From contig CABSGW010000031.1 of the NCBI GenBank assembly GCA_902477365.1, positions 1 to 15,541 on the forward strand: 15,541 nt of DNA, read 5' to 3'. The position numbers and the translations under genes were made by a program. Position 1 is the first letter of the stretch. The number at the start of each line of letters is the position of its first letter. This DNA is from an uncultured Prevotellaceae bacterium. Lineage in GTDB: Bacteria; Bacteroidota; Bacteroidia; Bacteroidales; Bacteroidaceae. This document shows positions 5,715 to 13,724 of this stretch, piece by piece. The notes beneath the pieces were generated by a model. It was not told the DNA's origin and did not search any database. It saw only the letters and a list, made by a program, of their open reading frames with translations.

Positions 5715-7895
5715 TTATTTATTAGATGATTTCAACCATTTATCAAGCCAGCGGAAGAAGGTGCGTTGCCATAAAATACCGTTTTGGGGTTTCAGCACCC
5801 AGTGATTCTCGTCTGGGAATAATAGCATTTGGGCAGGAATGCCTCTGAGTTTAGCAGCCGTGAATGCAGATTGGGCTTGTGTGTATTCTATACGGAAGTC
5901 CTTTTGACCATGGATACAGAGAATTGGGGCATCCCATTTATCAACAAACAAATGAGGAGAGTTTTCGTACACACTTGCCATTTTTCCTTGCTCGTCCTTA
6001 ATCCATGGGGCACGTTTCATGTCCCAATTGGGAAACCACAATTCTTCGGTTTCAACATATTGTTGTTGTGTGTTGTAGATTCCGTCGTGAGCAATAAAGC
6101 ATTTGAAACGTTTGTTGTGGTGACCGGCCAGCCAATAGGCACTGAAGCCACCGAAACTGGCACCGACACATCCCAAACGGTTGGTGTCAACATAAGATTC
6201 TTTACAAATATCATCGATGGCAGAAAGATAATCTTGCATACAAAGGCCTGTATAGTCACCACTGATTTGTTCGAGCCATTCCATTCCAAAACCGGGTAAT
6301 CCTCTTCGGTTGGGAGCAATTACAATGTAGCCATTAGCTGCCATGATTTGGAAGTTCCACCGATAGCTCCAGAATTGGCTTACGGGAGATTGTGGTCCGC
6401 CTTCGCAGAAAAGCAAGGTTGGGTATTTTTTATTAGGGTCAAAGTGGGGTGGATAAATCACCCAGCACAGTTCTTCTTTACCGTCAACGGTCTTCACCCA
6501 TCTTTCTTTGACATCTCCCATGGTAAGTTGAGAGAGTATAGGAGTGTTGACCTGTGTTAACTGTGTTTTGGTATATCCTTTTTTAGATGTTTCAATCAGG
6601 AATACTTCGTCAGGAGTACTCATACTCTGGCGTTTGGCGATGATGTGTTGTTGTTTGCCGGGAGTAAGTCCTACAAGTGCAAAATCGCATTGTTCATCAG
6701 TCAATTGTTTTACTTCGGCTTTCAGATTGGTCTGATAAATCATGGTTTTACCATGCCAAACACCAGTAAATATAATTTCTTTGGCATTGGCCTTCCATAG
6801 ATAATCATTTACTCCTGATTCAAAAGATTCTGTGAGATAACGCTTGGATGCGTCTTCACGGTTGTATATACATAAACGGGTACGATCACTTTCATAACCA
6901 TCACGTTCCATGCTGAGCCACGAAATATATTTTCCGTCAGGTGAGAAGGATGGGTTGGTATCATATCCCATGTTATTGTCTTGAGAGGAGGTATTTACAG
7001 GTTGTTTTTCAAGTGAAATCGTATTGTTTATGGATGGCTCTTGATAATCGGCTGCTTTACATAGATTGATGGTACTTCCGTTTTGAAGATTGTACAAAAA
7101 GATATCACTGTCGGTACTAACTGCATAGGCGACACCGTTTTTTTTCCGACAAGAGTAAGCTATTTCTTTGGAATCGGGGCTCCATGCTAATTGTTCAATA
7201 CCGCCAAACGGTAGTGTAGGGCATTCAAACGCTTCTCCTTCAAGGATATCTTTGAGATTTGTGACTTTCTTCCCATCAAATGTACCGACAAAGGGGTGGG
7301 GAATAGCTGTGATGTATTGGTCCCAGTGTTTGTACATGAGATCGTTGATTACCATGCCGCTTGAAAGAGGAAGGTCTTGTTCTTGAGCAGCAATGGACGC
7401 GTCTGTCGGTACTTCCATGATGAGGATGATGTTCTTTTCATCTGGTGAAAAAAGGAAGTCTGTAACATCCTTTTTTCCGAATGTAATTTGTGTACGGTTT
7501 GAACCGTCGGTATTCATCGTCCATACTTGATTAATACCTTCGGTTACGGTCATATAAGCTATTTTATTAGACAGCGGTAAGAAATAAGCAGCATTTTCAC
7601 TTGTTTCACCTTGGCTTAAAGGATGTACGGTTTTGGTGGCCATATCCAATGAGAAAAGGCGTGATTTGCCTTTGTTCTTTTCGATGTTGTAATGCGTCAC
7701 ACCGAATATGGCTTGTTTGCCATCATTAGACAGGCTGAAGCTTCCTATACGTCCCATAGACCAGAGTACTTCAGGATTCAATAGGTCTGTAGTTAATTTT
7801 ACTTCAGCCGGATTTTCATTGAAAGCATGTGCGGTGGTACTATTGATACCGGCTAAGCACATTGTTGCTGCTAATAACATTGTCCGAGGTTTCAT
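5715..7895 (-). CDS. S9 family (prolyl oligopeptidase-like) dipeptidyl/acylaminoacyl peptidase, secreted
   Basis: A 726-residue serine peptidase that probably removes dipeptides or acyl-amino acids from peptide N-termini in the periplasm. A signal peptide is clear: MKPRT, a hydrophobic stretch, then TTAHA-FNE, with likely cleavage after residue 24. Residues about 40-430 form a beta-propeller built from WD40-like/TolB-like repeats (LFSPDEKNIIL, LAWSPDSKEIAY, PSFSPDGKYISW). The C-terminal alpha/beta-hydrolase domain has the nucleophile elbow GASFGGFS with Ser580, then Asp666 (HGQKDFRIEY) and His698 (DENHWVL), a complete triad in S9 order. It lies upstream of and almost touching the MFS gene, which suggests a peptide-degrading and importing pair. 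Only a weak -7-like TATACTTG (7955-7948) precedes it, so it may depend partly on readthrough from yidC. It resembles the DPP5/acylaminoacyl-peptidase group more than DPP4; exact specificity is unknown. Confidence 0.9.
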   Translation of the reverse strand: MKPRTMLLAATMCLAGINSTTAHAFNENPAEVKLTTDLLNPEVLWSMGRIGSFSLSNDGKQAIFGVTHYNIEKNKGKSRLFSLDMATKTVHPLSQGETSENAAYFLPLSNKIAYMTVTEGINQVWTMNTDGSNRTQITFGKKDVTDFLFSPDEKNIILIMEVPTDASIAAQEQDLPLSSGMVINDLMYKHWDQYITAIPHPFVGTFDGKKVTNLKDILEGEAFECPTLPFGGIEQLAWSPDSKEIAYSCRKKNGVAYAVSTDSDIFLYNLQNGSTINLCKAADYQEPSINNTISLEKQPVNTSSQDNNMGYDTNPSFSPDGKYISWLSMERDGYESDRTRLCIYNREDASKRYLTESFESGVNDYLWKANAKEIIFTGVWHGKTMIYQTNLKAEVKQLTDEQCDFALVGLTPGKQQHIIAKRQSMSTPDEVFLIETSKKGYTKTQLTQVNTPILSQLTMGDVKERWVKTVDGKEELCWVIYPPHFDPNKKYPTLLFCEGGPQSPVSQFWSYRWNFQIMAANGYIVIAPNRRGLPGFGMEWLEQISGDYTGLCMQDYLSAIDDICKESYVDTNRLGCVGASFGGFSAYWLAGHHNKRFKCFIAHDGIYNTQQQYVETEELWFPNWDMKRAPWIKDEQGKMASVYENSPHLFVDKWDAPILCIHGQKDFRIEYTQAQSAFTAAKLRGIPAQMLLFPDENHWVLKPQNGILWQRTFFRWLDKWLKSSNK

Positions 7896-7917
7896 TGAGT
7901 GATTGTATTTAATGCAG

Positions 7918-7965
7918 AAGCGAACTGTATAAGTGCTCCCTTTGAGGCAAGTATACAGTTCGCTT
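7918..7965 (-). terminator. Hairpin between yidC and the S9 peptidase gene
   Basis: A perfect 14-bp inverted repeat, AAGCGAACTGTATA (7918-7931) and TATACAGTTCGCTT (7952-7965), with a 20-nt loop that can itself partly pair. On the minus strand it lies 14 bp after the yidC stop and 22 bp before the next start codon. Only a short mixed T/C run follows, so termination may be partial or the hairpin may protect an mRNA end. Confidence 0.6.
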
Positions 7966-7979
7966 TTGCGTTGATTAAC

Positions 7980-9862
7980 TTATTGTTTTCCTTGTTTTTT
8001 GCGTTGTTCTTCCAGCATTGCTTGTTGTTGTTTTTGCAGTGCTTCCAGGCGTGCGGCCAATCCGGATACTTTCTTAGGATTGTCTTTGTTCTTCTGGTAG
8101 TTTTCTTCCAGTTTAGCCAACAATTTCTTATCGTCGGTTGTTTTTCTCAGATACCACATAGTAAGGGCACCGGATAACAACGATATGAAATAGTAGTAGT
8201 TAAGACCGGATGAATAATCGTTGAAGAAGAAGAAGAACATAACAGGCATCAGATACATCATCCACTGCATCACTTTCATTTGTTCCGCTTGTTGTCCAAC
8301 CATACTGTCTTTTTGCTGTTTCATACTCATCCAACTGTAAACAATATTGGTAATAGAGAATAGTAAGCAGAACAGACTCAAGTGGTTTCCAATCAGCCAG
8401 ATTGGAGTTTCCCAATGAATAAGATCATCGTAAGTGGAAAGGTCACTGGCCCATAAGAAACTTTCTTGACGGAGTTCGATAGCATTTGGAACGAAGTTGA
8501 ACATTGCAATCCAGATAGGCATCTGGAGCAACATCGGCAGACACCTCCCATTGGGCTGACTCCGTATTTGCTATACAGCGACATGATTTCTTGTTGCTTT
8601 TTCATGTTGTCCTCCGGATTGGGATACTTTTTCGTAATCTCATCCATTTTGGGTTTCAACACACGCATCTTGGCACTACTCATATAGCTCTTTTTCGTCG
8701 TCGGATAGACGATGATACGCAGTAGGATGGTAATTAACAACAATACAATTCCCATGGAGAATCCTAGTTGTGTCAGCCAGTCGAATACATAAATCGTAAA
8801 GAAACGGTTGATGTATTTGAACAGCGGCCAACCTAAGTAAACCAATTCTTCCAGTTCCAGGTCTTTGTCACTTCTTGAAAGTTTATTTTCTTTCTGCAGC
8901 AACCGATATTTGTTAGGGCCAAAGTACCATTGCATGATGGTTGGTTCTTTTCCCGAAGGGTCAAAGAAGGTGGTAGCTTTAGCGCGATAGTCTTTTAAGT
9001 AACCGGAGCCTTCGACCAATGGTTCACTAGACAATTCTGCCTGATTGATATCCTGATGAGCAATAAATACACAACTGAAAAATTGGTTTTTAAATGCAAT
9101 CCAATCCAGTGATTCGGCTATATTTTCTGTTGAAGCATTAGCTGCATTCAGATAATCCGTTCCACCGTTCTTTTTTTTGTAAGTCAGTGTTGAATATTGG
9201 TTCTCAAATTTATATCCTTTTTCCTGCTGTCTTACTGCTTCAGACCATTCAAAAGCAATTTCTTTGCAACGTGGTGCAACAAAATTTTCAAGTCCCTGGC
9301 TGGATATGGTGAAATTGACCATGTAGTTGTTAGACAACAATTCATATTTCAGGTCAAGAAATCCACCATTACCGGCTTCTAAACGCATGGTAACGGTTGA
9401 ATCGGTAACCTGTACAGGGGTAAAATAATAGTCGGTTGTGGTAAACTCTTCACCAGTTCGGGTGGGTAAGGAGAATGCCAGATCTGCATCGTTACGATCG
9501 AACAACGTGATAGGTGCTTTTTGCTGGTCGGTATATTCTTTCAATATAACGCGTGATACAGCTCCTCCTTTGGTGTCAATATCAACTTTAGCTACACTGT
9601 TCGATAAGGTAATAACCTGGTTCTTACCCGTTGTTGCTTTATGAAACAAGTGAGTGGTGTCGGTTTGGACAGCCAATTTTTCATTTACCTCTTGCTGGGC
9701 TTTTTTTACTTCTTCCAACGCTGCTTTTTGTTGTTGCAAAAGTGCAACAGAATCTTGCATCTGCTTATACACCAACTCCTCCTGTGAGGGTTGGTTGTAA
9801 TAGCTAAATCCAATTAAGACAGCTGCGATTAAGACAAAGCCGATAATAGTTTTTTTATCCAT
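7980..9862 (-). pseudogene. yidC: yidC, membrane protein insertase, split by an apparent 1-base deletion near 8543
   Basis: YidC inserts and folds inner-membrane proteins, alone or with SecYEG. The reading frame from 9862 encodes the N-terminal anchor (KTIIGFVLIAAVLIGF), the large periplasmic domain and the first core helices through SPMGG (residue 440). It then shifts to an unrelated tail (VCRCCSRC) and stops at 8393. The rest of the core (CLPMLLQMPIWIAMF, then SFLWASDL, further membrane helices and a basic, Gln-rich tail) continues in another frame from 8543 to 7980. Restoring one T, so that GGT-GTC becomes GGT-TGT, rejoins SPMGG to CLPML, the sequence expected in this family. The joined product is 627 residues, near the usual length for Bacteroidetes. 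The gene follows pyrG by 12 nt. YidC is normally essential, so a sequencing or assembly error is the likeliest cause; a real mutation is possible but would need another insertase copy. Confidence 0.9.
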
Positions 9863-9874
9863 TCGGAGTATTCG

Positions 9875-11479
9875 TTATGATTTATTTTCAATAGAAGCCT
9901 TTACAAACGAAAGGAATAAGGGATGTGGTTTTAATACCGTACTGCTATATTCCGGGTGAAATTGTGCACCAACATACCAGCTAAGTGAAGGAACCTCTAC
10001 CACTTCTACCAAATCGGATTCAGGATTCTTACCAACGCATTGCATGCCTTTTTGTTCGAATTCCTCTTTATATGAATTGTTGAATTCATAGCGGTGGCGA
10101 TGGCGTTCCATAATTTTATCTGATTGATATGCTTGGTGTGCCAGAGAACCTTTAATCAACTCACATTCATATGCACCCAGCCTCATTGTCCCACCCATGT
10201 TGGTAATGTTTTTTTGTTCCTCCATGATATCAATCACATTGTGGGTGGTTTTTTCATTTAGTTCTATGCTATTGGCGTCTTCATATCCCAATACATTACG
10301 AGCAAATTCGACCACCATCATCTGCATACCTAAGCAAATTCCAAATGTAGGTTTGTTATGTTCCCGACAATATTGTGCTGCAATAATTTTTCCTTCAGTA
10401 CCACGTTGGCCGAATCCAGGACATATAACGATGCCGTCTGTACCTTCTAAAGCCTCGGCAACAGTGTCCTTTGTTAATTTCTCACTATTGATAAAACGTG
10501 TTTTTACCTTATAGTCATTGTAGGTGGCAGCTTGCGAAAGAGCCTCGAGAATACTTTTATAAGCGTCTTGCAGATCATATTTTCCGACAAGGCCGATCGT
10601 AACAACCTCTTTAGCGTTATTGCGGCGGTCAAGGAATGATCTCCAAGGACCTAATCCCGGAGTTTCACCTACCTCTAATCCCATTTTGCGCAGAATGGTT
10701 GCATCAAGTCCTTGTGATTGCATGCTCAAAGGCACTTCGTAAATAGATGACATATCCAAGCTTTGTACAACGGCATCAGGATCTACATTACAGAAGTTCG
10801 CAACTTTCTTACGCAGGCCGGCACTGAGTTCATGTTCAGTACGAAGCACCAATATGTCGGGTTGTATTCCTAAACTTTGCAGTTCCTTGACTGAGTGTTG
10901 GGTAGGTTTGGTCTTTAATTCTTGTGCTGCAGCTAAATAAGGTACGTAAGTGAGGTGTACACATACAGCATCTTTACCCAATTCCCATTTCAGCTGTCTG
11001 ATGGCTTCTAGGAATGGAAGTCCTTCAATATCACCTACAGTTCCACCAATTTCGGTAATAACGAAATCAAAATGATGTTTGTTGCCTAAATATTTGATGT
11101 CGCGTTTAATTTCATCGGTAATGTGAGGGACAACCTGAATTGTTTTGCCCAAATAGTCTCCTCTGCGTTCTTTTTCAATGACACTTTGATAGATTCGGCC
11201 TGTTGTGATGTTATTGGCACGCGTTGTTTGTATGCCCGTGAAGCGTTCATAGTGACCTAAATCCAAGTCAGTTTCTTGTCCATCGACCGTGACATAACAT
11301 TCCCCATGTTCATAAGGATTTAACGTACCCGGATCAATGTTGATATATGGGTCGAATTTTTGAATGGTTATATTATAACCTCTAGCTTGTAGTAATTTCC
11401 CGATGGAAGACGAGATGATTCCTTTACCCAAAGAAGAAGCAACTCCACCTGTAACAAAAATGTATTTAGTTTCAGCCAC
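9875..11479 (-). CDS. pyrG: CTP synthase
   Basis: PyrG (EC 6.3.4.2) converts UTP to CTP in the cytoplasm using ATP and ammonia from glutamine, the last step of pyrimidine nucleotide synthesis. The protein has 534 residues, normal for the family. The N-terminal synthase domain begins with the P-loop-like GGVASSLGKGI at 11-21, and EIGGTVGDIEGLPF marks the Mg/UTP site. The C-terminal class I glutamine amidotransferase domain has the nucleophile Cys382 (GICLGMQ) and the His508/Glu510 pair (FHPEY). The start is GTG at 11479 (then GCT GAA), which gives the MAETKYIFVTGG opening expected in relatives; no better ATG exists nearby. It is the first gene of a pyrG-yidC operon and is divergent from the DUF3078 gene. 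No attenuator-like hairpin is evident in its short leader. Confidence 0.97.
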   Translation of the reverse strand: MAETKYIFVTGGVASSLGKGIISSSIGKLLQARGYNITIQKFDPYINIDPGTLNPYEHGECYVTVDGQETDLDLGHYERFTGIQTTRANNITTGRIYQSVIEKERRGDYLGKTIQVVPHITDEIKRDIKYLGNKHHFDFVITEIGGTVGDIEGLPFLEAIRQLKWELGKDAVCVHLTYVPYLAAAQELKTKPTQHSVKELQSLGIQPDILVLRTEHELSAGLRKKVANFCNVDPDAVVQSLDMSSIYEVPLSMQSQGLDATILRKMGLEVGETPGLGPWRSFLDRRNNAKEVVTIGLVGKYDLQDAYKSILEALSQAATYNDYKVKTRFINSEKLTKDTVAEALEGTDGIVICPGFGQRGTEGKIIAAQYCREHNKPTFGICLGMQMMVVEFARNVLGYEDANSIELNEKTTHNVIDIMEEQKNITNMGGTMRLGAYECELIKGSLAHQAYQSDKIMERHRHRYEFNNSYKEEFEQKGMQCVGKNPESDLVEVVEVPSLSWYVGAQFHPEYSSTVLKPHPLFLSFVKASIENKS

Positions 11480-11518
11480 AATGATATGAATTAAAAAAGT
11501 TAATCAATTTCAAGTTGG

Positions 11519-11526
11519 CAAAATTA
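11519..11526 (-). promoter_or_regulatory. -7 element of the pyrG-yidC promoter
   Basis: TAATTTTG on the minus strand (11526-11519) matches TAnnTTTG exactly. The expected -33 TTTG is poor (GGCG at the ideal spacing), so the site may be weak or depend on an activator. The start site would be near 11512, about 33 nt before the GTG start. Confidence 0.45.
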
Positions 11527-11567
11527 CAAAAAAATGCCTTTTGACCGCCTATACCAGGAAAATAAAT

Positions 11568-11575
11568 TATCTTTG
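11568..11575 (+). promoter_or_regulatory. -7 element of the DUF3078 gene promoter
   Basis: TATCTTTG is an exact TAnnTTTG match. The nearest TTTG (11540-11543) is 24 bp upstream, longer than the usual 19-21. The predicted start site near 11581 lies downstream of a possible TTG codon at 11541 and about 14 nt before ATG 11595, which supports the ATG as the true start. Confidence 0.55.
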
Positions 11576-11594
11576 CTCTCAAAAATATTGTGCA

Positions 11595-12896
11595 ATGAGA
11601 TTTTTCTTGATGTTGATGCTTGTGTTTGCCTTATCATCGGCGAGGGCTCAAAAAGACATAAACAGGAATATACCACTTTCATCTTTGTCAATACAGAAGA
11701 AGCAAAAAGACTATGCTGGAAGACTGGATAGTTTGATCTTTTGTTTTAATATGTGGAATTACGTTAGTAAAGATTCTTTAGTGAATCCTTATTATATAAC
11801 TTTATTCAGTAATCCGACATATTATTATGCTCCTGTACAACGAAATTTTAGTATTGTTCAGGTAGACACGAATAGTAACGGTGCGTTGCTTTCGCAGATA
11901 CGAAATAAGTCGATTGACGAAGCACTGATGAATGTTTATGCTTATAGCCCACAATTAGTGACGGGTATTGAGAGTGATTTTCAAAATGATAATGGTATCC
12001 GAACTGATGTAGATAAAGATATCAAACAGGCAATTAAATTGGCCCCAGAGAAAAAAGAAATTGATTTAGGGATAGGAGATGAAGCTGTTCATGTTATAGC
12101 ACATAGACCTAATTTCTGGAAGTTTACGGGTAATTATTCTTTGCAGTTTTTACAAAACTATATTTCAGACAACTGGTATAAGGGAGGGGAAAGTAATAAC
12201 TCTTTGTTGGCGTCTGTAACTGTAGATGCAAACTATAATAACAAACAAAAGCTACAGTGGGATAATCGATTGGAGTTGAAACTGGGTTTTCAGTCATCAA
12301 GGGATGATAAGATACATGAATATAAAACACATTCCGACCAGATACGTATGACCAATAAAGTGGGTTTAAGAGCTACTAAATATTGGTTCTACACTTTTAT
12401 GTTACAGAGTTGGACGCAGTTCTATCCGGGTTATAAGGCAAATGATGAAAAAGTTTATTCGGATTTTATGTCACCTTTTGAATCGGTATTTTCTATTGGT
12501 ATGGAGTTTAAGTTGGATATTAAAAATTTCAATATCTCAGCCAATGCCTCTCCTTTTGCTTGCGATTTTAAATATGTGGATAGAAAAAAGTTGTCAACGT
12601 CTTTTGGTGTAAAAGCCAACAAACACTCTAATTTTGATTTCGGTTCTAATATTACCATTAATTACACATGGAAGATTATTTCTCCTCTTAGCTGGAGAAG
12701 CCGTATATATTATTTTACCGATTATGATAAGGCACAGTTGGACTGGGAGAATACCATTGATTTGAGGATTAATAAGTATTTGACTACAACGGTCTTCCTG
12801 CATCCTCGTTTTGATGATAGCGCCAATAAGGGCAAAGATGATAGCTATTTTCAGTTTAAGGAGTATATATCATTGGGACTTAATATGAGCTTTTAG
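11595..12896 (+). CDS. DUF3078 outer-membrane beta-barrel protein
   Basis: A 433-residue exported protein. Starting at ATG 11595 gives a clear signal peptide (MRFFLMLMLVFALSSARA, then QKD), with likely cleavage after ARA. Starting further up at TTG 11541 would bury it behind 18 extra residues and place the start upstream of the promoter. The N-terminal region (about 20-160) is soluble-looking. From about 165 (FWKFTGNYSLQFLQNYISDNWYKGG) to the end, strands with alternating polar and aromatic residues repeat, and the protein ends in LGLNMSF, a C-terminal Phe typical of outer-membrane barrels. The NYISDNWYKGG region is what I associate with DUF3078, a Bacteroidetes family of unknown function. 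It stands alone, divergent from pyrG and upstream of tRNA-Gly. No substrate or partner can be named. Confidence 0.85.
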   Translation: MRFFLMLMLVFALSSARAQKDINRNIPLSSLSIQKKQKDYAGRLDSLIFCFNMWNYVSKDSLVNPYYITLFSNPTYYYAPVQRNFSIVQVDTNSNGALLSQIRNKSIDEALMNVYAYSPQLVTGIESDFQNDNGIRTDVDKDIKQAIKLAPEKKEIDLGIGDEAVHVIAHRPNFWKFTGNYSLQFLQNYISDNWYKGGESNNSLLASVTVDANYNNKQKLQWDNRLELKLGFQSSRDDKIHEYKTHSDQIRMTNKVGLRATKYWFYTFMLQSWTQFYPGYKANDEKVYSDFMSPFESVFSIGMEFKLDIKNFNISANASPFACDFKYVDRKKLSTSFGVKANKHSNFDFGSNITINYTWKIISPLSWRSRIYYFTDYDKAQLDWENTIDLRINKYLTTTVFLHPRFDDSANKGKDDSYFQFKEYISLGLNMSF

Positions 12897-12920
12897 CTGT
12901 AGGATTTTGTGCAAATATTG

Positions 12921-12951
12921 CTTGTTGTTTGAACAAAAAGATGTATATTTG
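12921..12951 (+). promoter_or_regulatory. Promoter of tRNA-Gly
   Basis: CTTG (12921-12924), a 19-bp spacer, then TATATTTG (12944-12951), an exact -7 match. The predicted start is near 12957, only a few bases before the mature tRNA 5' end, so the 5' leader is very short. Confidence 0.75.
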
Positions 12952-12961
12952 CACCGCAAAT

Positions 12962-13034
12962 GCGGTAGTAGCTCAGTTGGTAGAGCATCAGCTTCCCAAG
13001 CTGAGGGTCGCGAGTTCGAGCCTCGTTTACCGCT
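12962..13034 (+). tRNA. tRNA-Gly, anticodon CCC
   Basis: A 73-nt cloverleaf. The acceptor stem GCGGTAG (12962-12968) pairs with TTACCGC (13027-13033), with a terminal G-U and discriminator T at 13034. The D arm is GCTC-AGTTGGTA-GAGC. The anticodon stem TCAGC/GCTGA encloses the loop TTCCCAA, whose anticodon CCC reads glycine codon GGG. The T arm is GCGAG-TTCGAGC-CTCGT. The 3' CCA is not encoded (CTC follows) and must be added after transcription. The gene has its own promoter and terminator, so it is a single-tRNA unit. Confidence 0.96.
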
Positions 13035-13046
13035 CTTTTGATTGTT

Positions 13047-13077
13047 AGGTAGTTACAATATTGTGACTGCCTTTTTT
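13047..13077 (+). terminator. Rho-independent terminator after tRNA-Gly
   Basis: AGGTAGTTACA (13047-13057) pairs with TGTGACTGCCT (13062-13072), with two G-U wobbles and a 4-nt loop. A run of six T residues (13072-13077) follows or overlaps the stem end. It lies 12 nt after the tRNA. Confidence 0.87.
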
Positions 13078-13106
13078 ATCTCAATGTCTTTTTACCTATT
13101 CGGTTT

Positions 13107-13139
13107 TTTGCGGCTTTTAATGGTTATCTTCTATATTTG
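13107..13139 (+). promoter_or_regulatory. Upstream promoter P1 (candidate sRNA or long pfkA leader)
   Basis: TTTG (13107-13110), a 21-bp spacer, then TATATTTG (13132-13139), both exact consensus. The start site would be near 13145, some 580 nt before pfkA, so it drives either a long leader or an independent small RNA. Confidence 0.55.
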
Positions 13140-13498
13140 TGGTGCAAATATGCTACATTTATTTCCCATGTCTGTTACCAATTTTATTATTACTTGTCGT
13201 TTTATTTGATTTTCAGGTTTTATCCTTATTATTTCCTCTAATTTGACTGTTTACAGATTGAGCTTCTTGTTGTAATGAGATGGCCAATTTGTATGGCCTC
13301 GGTGGTAGTTAGTAATCCTGTATTAAGGGGGGATTTTTCAGATTATAAAAAAATGAATTCAGAATCTTTGAAATGAATAATAAATCAAGATGTTGCATGA
13401 TTCTGATACATTTGTAATATCTAGTCTTGATAGTTGTGTAAAAACTCAATTGAGATGTAAAGTTTTAGGTAAAATTAGTGTTTATTGCACCATATAAA

Positions 13499-13531
13499 TT
13501 TGGATTGAACCTGAATTTTTCAGTACTTTTG
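13499..13531 (+). promoter_or_regulatory. Proximal promoter P2 of pfkA-atpD
   Basis: TTTG (13499-13502), a 21-bp spacer, then TACTTTTG (13524-13531), both exact consensus. The start site would be near 13538, giving a 5' leader of about 187 nt before ATG 13725. That leader contains a hairpin, a Shine-Dalgarno-like motif and direct repeats, so expression of pfkA and atpD may be controlled after initiation. Confidence 0.65.
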
Positions 13532-13545
13532 TTTCGCAAACATAG

Positions 13546-13565
13546 AGGAGTTCTTTGGGACTTCT
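13546..13565 (+). promoter_or_regulatory. Stem-loop near the 5' end of the predicted pfkA leader
   Basis: AGGAGTTC (13546-13553), loop TTTG, then GGACTTCT (13558-13565) form an 8-bp stem with two G-U pairs. It would begin about 8 nt from the P2 start site, a position where a hairpin can protect an mRNA from 5'-end decay. No U-run follows, so it is not a terminator. Confidence 0.45.
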
Positions 13566-13724
13566 GCATTTAAGTGAAAAAGGATAAGGAGGTATGATTC
13601 AATACGTTTGAAATAATAGAATAAGGACGTGTTCTTGAACTGTAGTTAGGCGGTTCTTAAAATATAAATCAATAGCATTCATATAAAATAAAAAGATTGT
13701 ATTAGACGTTTTCGAAGATTGTTT

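Larger units (their letters stand above)
13078..13718 (+). other. Long A/T-rich region between tRNA-Gly terminator and pfkA, no credible gene
   Basis: About 640 bp without a supported protein gene on either strand. It contains two full promoter matches (13107-13139 and 13499-13531), a possible weak terminator (AATCC at 13314-13318 with GGATT at 13331-13335, then T residues), a hairpin at 13546-13565, a rare AAGGAGG at 13586-13592, and a direct repeat GTTCTT(G/A)AA at 13631 and 13653. A 19-codon open frame (13150-13209, MLHLFPMSVT...) starts a few bases after the first predicted start site, but nothing else supports it. A small RNA from the first promoter (about 13146-13338) is possible. Confidence 0.6.

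Noticed and set aside
8538..8551. Programmed -1 ribosomal frameshift in yidC
   Set aside because: No slippery X-XXY-YYZ heptamer is present, and YidC is not known to be recoded; a missing base explains the break more simply.
11541..11594. N-terminal extension of the DUF3078 protein from a TTG start
   Set aside because: It would hide the signal peptide and start upstream of the predicted transcription start; ATG 11595 fits both.
12953..12966. ACCGC-AAAT-GCGGT inverted repeat at the 5' end of tRNA-Gly
   Set aside because: The predicted start site lies within the left arm, so the hairpin probably does not form in the RNA; likely coincidental with the acceptor stem sequence.
13407..13414. TACATTTG, an exact -7 match
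   Set aside because: No TTG or TTTG lies 19-21 bp upstream; probably chance in A/T-rich DNA.
13594..13611. Five-codon upstream frame (MIQYV) after AAGGAGG
   Set aside because: The Shine-Dalgarno-like motif is only 1 nt from the ATG, too close for normal initiation; kept only as part of the leader observation.
13719..13724. TTG start for pfkA two codons upstream
   Set aside because: ATG 13725 is a better codon and gives the usual MGKIKCIGVLTSGGD opening.
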